A stretch of DNA of 64,000 nt from Hofstenia miamia (lineage: Eukaryota > Xenacoelomorpha > Acoela): contig SCFE01000043.1 of the NCBI GenBank assembly GCA_004352715.1, forward strand, positions 1,164,017 to 1,228,016, written 5' to 3'. This document shows positions 60,901 through 64,000 of the stretch, piece after piece. Position 1 is the first letter of the stretch; the number at the start of each line of letters is the position of its first letter. Below the pieces are notes generated by a model. The model saw only the letters and a program-made list of their open reading frames with translations, did no database searches and was not told where the DNA came from. Position numbers and translations under genes: made by a program.

Positions 60901-62507
60901 AGCTGGTTCCCATTGAAGAAGACGTTTCTTATACAGCAACTCCTCAACCATCTGTTACGGATTTAAATTCAAATATTAACGACCACAGGCATTTCTGTTT
61001 TTCTATTGATCTGAAACTACTAAGAAATTTAATGTTGGACTCCCCTCTTAAATGTTCATTACGCTATAAGTATAGTTTAGTTAGCACACATGAACCTATT
61101 TCCACTTCACCAGTGGTTATTCGTCCAAATATGGAAGTGTTGGTACCTCATTCATTTTGTGCTTTTGACTTTGCATGTGAAAGACGAATTTTGCAAAATG
61201 CTTTTCGCGACATGCCGCTTTTTGTAGAACTATGGAAGCATACTGATAATGATACCGATCTAATAGGAATGGCAAGAATACCTTTGAATCGGTTATTGAC
61301 GTGTGAGAGTATAGCATTACCTCGTGGTGGACTTCGCTCAACGTATTCTGACTGGATGCCAATTGTTTCCAGTCATGGAAATCAAGGCAAGATTCTAGAA
61401 TTGTTTGTTTCTGTGTCCTTTGATGATATTGGCTCTATTGATGCAGAAAAATTAAACAAGAACACAAAAAGGAAACACGTGGCATTTAATGAAGAGGCTA
61501 GTAAAGAGGAAGTTGTCGATCCAAGGCAGACATCAGAATATAAAGCAGCTTTAGAATTGCAAATGTGGAAAGAAAAACAGCAAGCAGATTTCGAAGAGCA
61601 GTTAAGGAAGAAGGAAGCATTGCGTCTAGCGGAACTTGTGGAAGAATTTAAAAAATGTGACCGGAATCGAGAAACCATATTAAAATCGAAGATCGAAGAT
61701 CACAGTGTTTTGGAAATTAAACTACAAAAGATGCTTATAGAATTAGAAAAACGTGAGAAAAATTTAGCCAAAAGTGAACATGAGGTAAAATTATTGAAGT
61801 CCGATCTTCAGGTAGAACATGATCGAAAAATGACTGAATTAAGAGATGCTGCTTCCAGAATGGAGAAAGATGTACTCCATAAGCAAAAATTAGATAGTGA
61901 GCGAATCAAGATAATTGAAGAAGAGAATAGAAGATTGCGTGATCAACTTAACGCATGCGAAAAACGATTCCGTGACCGGGAGGCCGAAATTAATTCATTA
62001 TATGATCAAATGCGTTTAAGACCGGAGGTAAAATTACAGTCTGAAGTTAGTATGCTTACCTTAGAAAAAGTTGAATTGGAACGCAAATTAGATTCTGTTT
62101 CAAAGTCAAAGTCGCATTATAAGCAGCAGTGGGGTCGTGCTTTGAAGGAATTAGCGAAATTAAAACAACGAGAGCAACAAGAAACAGAAATTCGAATGAA
62201 AAAGCAACAGCAAGAACTTGATCATATGAGGCTGCGTTATTTGGCAGCCGAGGAAATAGATGTTGTTAAAAGTGAGAAAAACGAGCTGAATGAGTTGAAG
62301 AGTGAAATATCAAAACTTAAAGAGTCCTCTAATTCTACCAACGAACCAGATAAAGAATTTAGCCAAAAAGACATTGAGAACCGCATTGCAAGACTTATCG
62401 AAGAAAGAGACACTCTTCTCCGAACAGGAGTTTACACTTCTCAGGATAAAATCATCATGGAATTAGACGAGCATATCAGAGAAACGATATCATCAAAGCA
62501 ATCTTAG
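44704..62507 (+). CDS. CEP120: CEP120 (centrosomal protein of 120 kDa), three coding exons
   Basis: The spliced coding sequence is join(44704..44931, 48254..48461, 60154..62507), 929 residues against 986 in human. CEP120 acts at daughter centrioles with partners such as CPAP and SPICE1 in centriole elongation and ciliogenesis. Residues 1-130 form the first C2 domain ([59 protein letters not shown]). A second C2-type region spans about 180-320 ([28 protein letters not shown]) and a third about 425-570 ([31 protein letters not shown]-like). A charged coiled coil fills about 600-905. Both junctions keep frame: phase 0 after LQ, and phase 1 with a Gly split across the intron. The start [11 protein letters not shown] aligns with the human N-terminus. 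It is divergent to HSPA14. Confidence 0.94.
46003..46037. repeat. (TA)n microsatellite
   Basis: About 17 TA units. Confidence 0.9.
46430..47030 (+). pseudogene. Decayed Tc1-like transposase in CEP120 intron 1
   Basis: Scattered plus-strand fragments show the first catalytic block as [11 protein letters not shown] near 46,565-46,600, then [19 protein letters not shown] near 46,890-46,950, then [21 protein letters not shown]. In the SPDLNPIEHVW block both the Asp and the catalytic Glu are replaced ([11 protein letters not shown]). Stops occur between the blocks. It is an inactive relic, distinct from the Tc1-like copy in HSPA14. Confidence 0.78.
47239..47316. repeat. (TA)n microsatellite interrupted by a single N
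   Basis: Two TA tracts with a short GAGACAG interruption and an N at 47,277. Confidence 0.85.
48254..48461 (+). CDS. CEP120: CEP120 coding exon 2
   Basis: It starts after the acceptor AAATTTAG (48,246-48,253) with [20 protein letters not shown]. This aligns gap-free with the human stretch that follows the exon 1 region. It ends G|GTAATT in phase 1. Confidence 0.92.
48931..48966. repeat. (TA)n microsatellite
   Basis: About 18 TA units. Confidence 0.9.
49448..51877 (-). mobile_element. piggyBac-type transposon 1, full length
   Basis: The left terminus CTGGACCAAATATAC and the inverted right terminus CTGGGCCAGAGTATC are each directly preceded by the TTAA target (49,444-49,447 and 51,878-51,881). 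Length is 2,430 bp, normal for an autonomous piggyBac. It carries a damaged transposase on the minus strand. Confidence 0.88.
49800..51424 (-). pseudogene. piggyBac transposase with N-terminal Tudor/chromo-barrel-like domain
   Basis: From the ATG at 51,424 the first 60 residues ([47 protein letters not shown]) look like a Tudor or chromo-barrel fold. An acidic linker follows, interrupted by one in-frame TAA at 51,055-51,053; the same frame then reads [20 protein letters not shown] and an ETNLYAHQ motif. The DDE domain continues in shifted frames: [20 protein letters not shown] (first Asp), [12 protein letters not shown] (second Asp), [19 protein letters not shown] (third Asp). All three aspartates equivalent to piggyBac D268, D346 and D447 are retained, while the D450 position is Asn. 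One stop and at least two frameshifts disable this copy. The usual C-terminal cysteine cluster is not evident. Confidence 0.85.
51923..53699 (+). mobile_element. piggyBac-type transposon 2, internally deleted
   Basis: The termini CCCTAGAACGTAC and, inverted, CCTTAGAACGTAC are flanked by TTAA on both sides (51,919-51,922 and 53,700-53,703). Both ends carry a palindromic GAGGTCAATTGACCTC-type site just inside. Length is 1,777 bp. Only the C-terminal half of a transposase remains, on the plus strand. Confidence 0.92.
52214..53056 (+). pseudogene. piggyBac transposase, C-terminal half
   Basis: Fragments read [20 protein letters not shown] and [12 protein letters not shown], then in other frames [60 protein letters not shown], and finally the cysteine cluster [19 protein letters not shown]...CISC. 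The motif GGVDxxDQ is AGVNAIDQ, so the position of the third catalytic Asp is Asn. Frameshifts and stops separate the blocks and the N-terminal half is absent. It is a different lineage from transposon 1. Confidence 0.85.
54274..54863. mobile_element. piggyBac-type non-autonomous element 3
   Basis: The ends CCCTATTTTACCTGGG and its exact inverted repeat CCCAGGTAAAATAGGG sit directly inside TTAA on both sides (54,270-54,273 and 54,864-54,867). Length is 590 bp with no transposase. The TIR differs from those of the other two piggyBac elements in this intron. Confidence 0.92.
55642..58625 (-). pseudogene. LINE ORF2: endonuclease and reverse transcriptase, gapped
   Basis: The endonuclease part has [33 protein letters not shown] and [11 protein letters not shown]. 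After the N gap the reverse transcriptase shows [36 protein letters not shown], a degraded GVHLGS in place of GVPQGS, and the catalytic [13 protein letters not shown]. It runs to [11 protein letters not shown] before the 3' UTR. Several frameshifts, an N block and a local duplication at 58,145-58,536 prevent judging the original frame. Confidence 0.88.
58145..58536. repeat. Direct duplication of about 195 bp around a single N
   Basis: 58,145-58,339 and 58,341-58,536 match at roughly 94%, joined by the N at 58,340. The divergence suggests two haplotypes or two LINE copies collapsed into one scaffold. Confidence 0.75.
58681..59363 (-). pseudogene. LINE ORF1 with PHD-like finger and coiled coil
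   Basis: From an ATG at 59,363 the frame reads [17 protein letters not shown], a stop, then [20 protein letters not shown] and [14 protein letters not shown]. This is a C..C, C..C, H..C, C..C finger. After one frameshift it continues [20 protein letters not shown] as a coiled coil, then an RRM-like tail with [14 protein letters not shown] and [17 protein letters not shown]. The architecture matches ORF1 of the LINE at 15,991-19,475. One stop and one frameshift disable it. Confidence 0.75.
59384..60062. repeat. Cluster of TTCGCATATATCGAC motifs, possible pogo/Tigger-type MITE
   Basis: Variants of TTCGCATATATCGACAT occur near 59,456, 59,519 and 59,602 in one orientation and near 59,985, 60,005 and 60,035 in the other. 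The right edge, inverted, reads AGAGTAGAATTCGCATATAT, similar to pogo/Tigger-type termini. The left terminus is not clear because the LINE inserted next to it. Confidence 0.5.
60154..62507 (+). CDS. CEP120: CEP120 coding exon 3
   Basis: It starts after the acceptor GTGTTTTAG (60,145-60,153). GT completes the split Gly, followed by [14 protein letters not shown]. It encodes residues 146-929 without interruption and ends TAG at 62,505-62,507. The last third is heavily charged coiled coil. Confidence 0.94.
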
Positions 62508-62556
62508 TGAAATGTTGTATTTGTAAATATAAGTAGAATAGATTTATGTAATTCCA

Positions 62557-62562
62557 AATAAA
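62557..62562 (+). terminator. Probable polyadenylation signal of CEP120
   Basis: AATAAA lies 50 bases after the TAG stop, followed by a T-rich stretch. This gives a 3' UTR of about 70-80 bases. Confidence 0.7.
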
Positions 62563-64000
62563 AATATTTTCGTTACTACACTAACATGTTTTTTTAATGC
62601 ATTCCATATTTTTTTATTAATGGTCTTTCAATAGTAATTTTTTGCGATCAGCTATAATTTTTTCACTATCTCAGTTTTATCTTGTTTCTAAGTAATCTTA
62701 ACTTTGTGTTTGTTTGATAACAGTCTCCACAGTTCTAGAGAAAGCTTATCATAGATTGAATTCTATGAAGATTTGAAATTGCATTGTTCTAATTTTTCTG
62801 ATATTTGTCTAGTGCTTCTATCTGAATTAAGTACACAAATCAGCAGCTTTAGTTAGTGAAGAGATCTAAGAAATGTAACTAATAAATATGATGCAGTTTC
62901 TTCAAATGCTTCGGCATTATGTCGAAATTTGCTTGTTTTTGTATGGAGGGAGTATATTCATGTTTTATGCTTCTTTTAGGCATTGGCTATTTATATAGTG
63001 CTTAGAATATTTGCAAAAAATGTGTTTCAATGTTCATTCACTGTACATTCATTTTCATGTTATGAAATTTAGGGTGTCTAAATATTTTTCCCTACTGACA
63101 GATTTATTTCAGGAGACCCTTTCCCAGCTTGAAATAAAATTCTCATAAACTCATTTAAATTGTTTTTAGTTGCTCTTTTTCATAGTGTTTTTTATTGAAT
63201 AATATAATAAATAAGAAAAAACCTAACTTTCTTATATTCATAGTGTGTTAAGTAGAACGAAAATGCTTTAAGAATTATAACTATAATTTAAATATCAAAC
63301 TTCATAATTTATATGTATGTATTGAGCACTCGGGAGCTTTATATCGACGTCTAGTTTATTTCGGGAAACCGTGGATAGTATGAATCACATGTTTGAGTTA
63401 AATATTTTCATCTTTTAATTTAAAATGTATCCGTTTTATGGAAATTATATGCATTAACTTTCGTCTGCATAACCAAATAGCAAGTAGTAGAGCAAATTAT
63501 GGTCATTTACCAGCCCTCAAAGCATATGAACGTAATATATTTGAGAATTTGTTTATTATGCATTTTTTACATTGAAAATTTTTTTCTTTCTAGGAAAATA
63601 GTATTCCACTGCTTTGTTGCTATATGGCAACGTTGTGCAAAAATGGCTTAGGAATTTTAATTTCAAGTTTACAGTGTGAGTATTACTATCTTGCTGTAAA
63701 TGTACAAATCATTGCTAGTGCAAAGATATAATACAAGAATCGAAAATAGGCATAATTGCTTCACATAATGTTAATTTTATGGAATTTCAAAGTAGTTTTT
63801 CATAAAGCACTTAAGTTTTGTCAAAATTACTTTGTTTCTAATACGTTTGTTCAAAATTTTGATGTTTGTATTAGTGTCACAAGGAATAACAAGCTTAATG
63901 TATTGTAAACTGGTTTAGTCGTTCAAACTCAGGGACCTGTTCAATAACGTCGAATAATGTTTTTATGCTGCATAGTTAAGTTGGCAATTAATTTTTCATT
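62563..64000. other. Gene-free stretch downstream of CEP120
   Basis: No coding frame, RNA gene or clear repeat is recognised up to the window end. Confidence 0.45.

Noticed and set aside
1-64000. tRNA, rRNA genes and CRISPR arrays
   Set aside because: I scanned for tRNA B-box-like motifs and regularly spaced short direct repeats and found none convincing. A tRNA or Rfam covariance search would be needed to exclude small RNA genes.

Overview
The window is AT-rich animal nuclear DNA. It holds spliced genes with GT/AG introns, long gene-poor stretches, many (TA)n microsatellites and a dense, diverse load of transposable elements (LINEs with PHD-like ORF1 fingers, Tc1/mariner, piggyBac, hAT-like and MULE-like elements, many foldback MITEs). 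No bacterial or viral gene organisation is seen. A receptor guanylyl cyclase, HSPA14, CEP120 and a mariner-type transposase with an insect-type helix-turn-helix domain together suggest an invertebrate, most likely an arthropod; the species cannot be fixed from the sequence. Large N blocks (1,899-2,180; 32,968-33,056; 34,946-35,169; 36,903-37,902; 56,804-57,803) and isolated single Ns mark a draft scaffold.

Only three cellular protein-coding genes are supported. (1) A receptor guanylyl cyclase on the minus strand (7,485 to 4,159) is uninterrupted by introns and has all class III cyclase catalytic residues plus a pseudokinase. (2) HSPA14, an atypical Hsp70 of the ribosome-associated type, is on the minus strand with two coding exons (39,729-39,590 and 30,817-29,437) separated by an 8.8 kb intron. 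(3) CEP120, a centriole-assembly protein, is on the plus strand with three coding exons (44,704-44,931; 48,254-48,461; 60,154-62,507) and introns of 3.3 kb and 11.7 kb. HSPA14 and CEP120 are divergently transcribed, with about 5 kb between their start codons.

Layout: 1-4,158 repeats and gene-free DNA; 4,159-7,485 guanylyl cyclase; 7,486-15,990 gene-free DNA with hAT-like and foldback elements and a mis-assembled block; 15,991-19,475 a decayed LINE; 19,808-23,299 two long TIR elements and a truncated mariner; 23,890-26,440 two opposed reverse transcriptase fossils; 26,903-27,628 MITE and hAT debris; 29,421-39,729 HSPA14, whose intron holds Tc1, hAT-like, LINE and other elements; 40,094-40,834 nested foldback elements in the spacer; 44,704-62,507 CEP120, whose second intron holds three piggyBac-type elements, an antisense LINE and a cluster of short repeats; 62,563-64,000 no gene seen.

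The main points for follow-up are: a piggyBac transposase with a fused Tudor/chromo-barrel-like N-terminus; three TTAA-bounded piggyBac elements within 5.5 kb of one intron; a 402-bp MULE-like foldback with a perfect 9-bp target duplication; a separate 402-bp transposon whose interior mimics telomeric repeats; and a recurring assembly signature in which single Ns sit at the joints of near-identical duplicated blocks. I found no convincing evidence of a wholly new biological system. The novelty is in mobile elements and their domain combinations.
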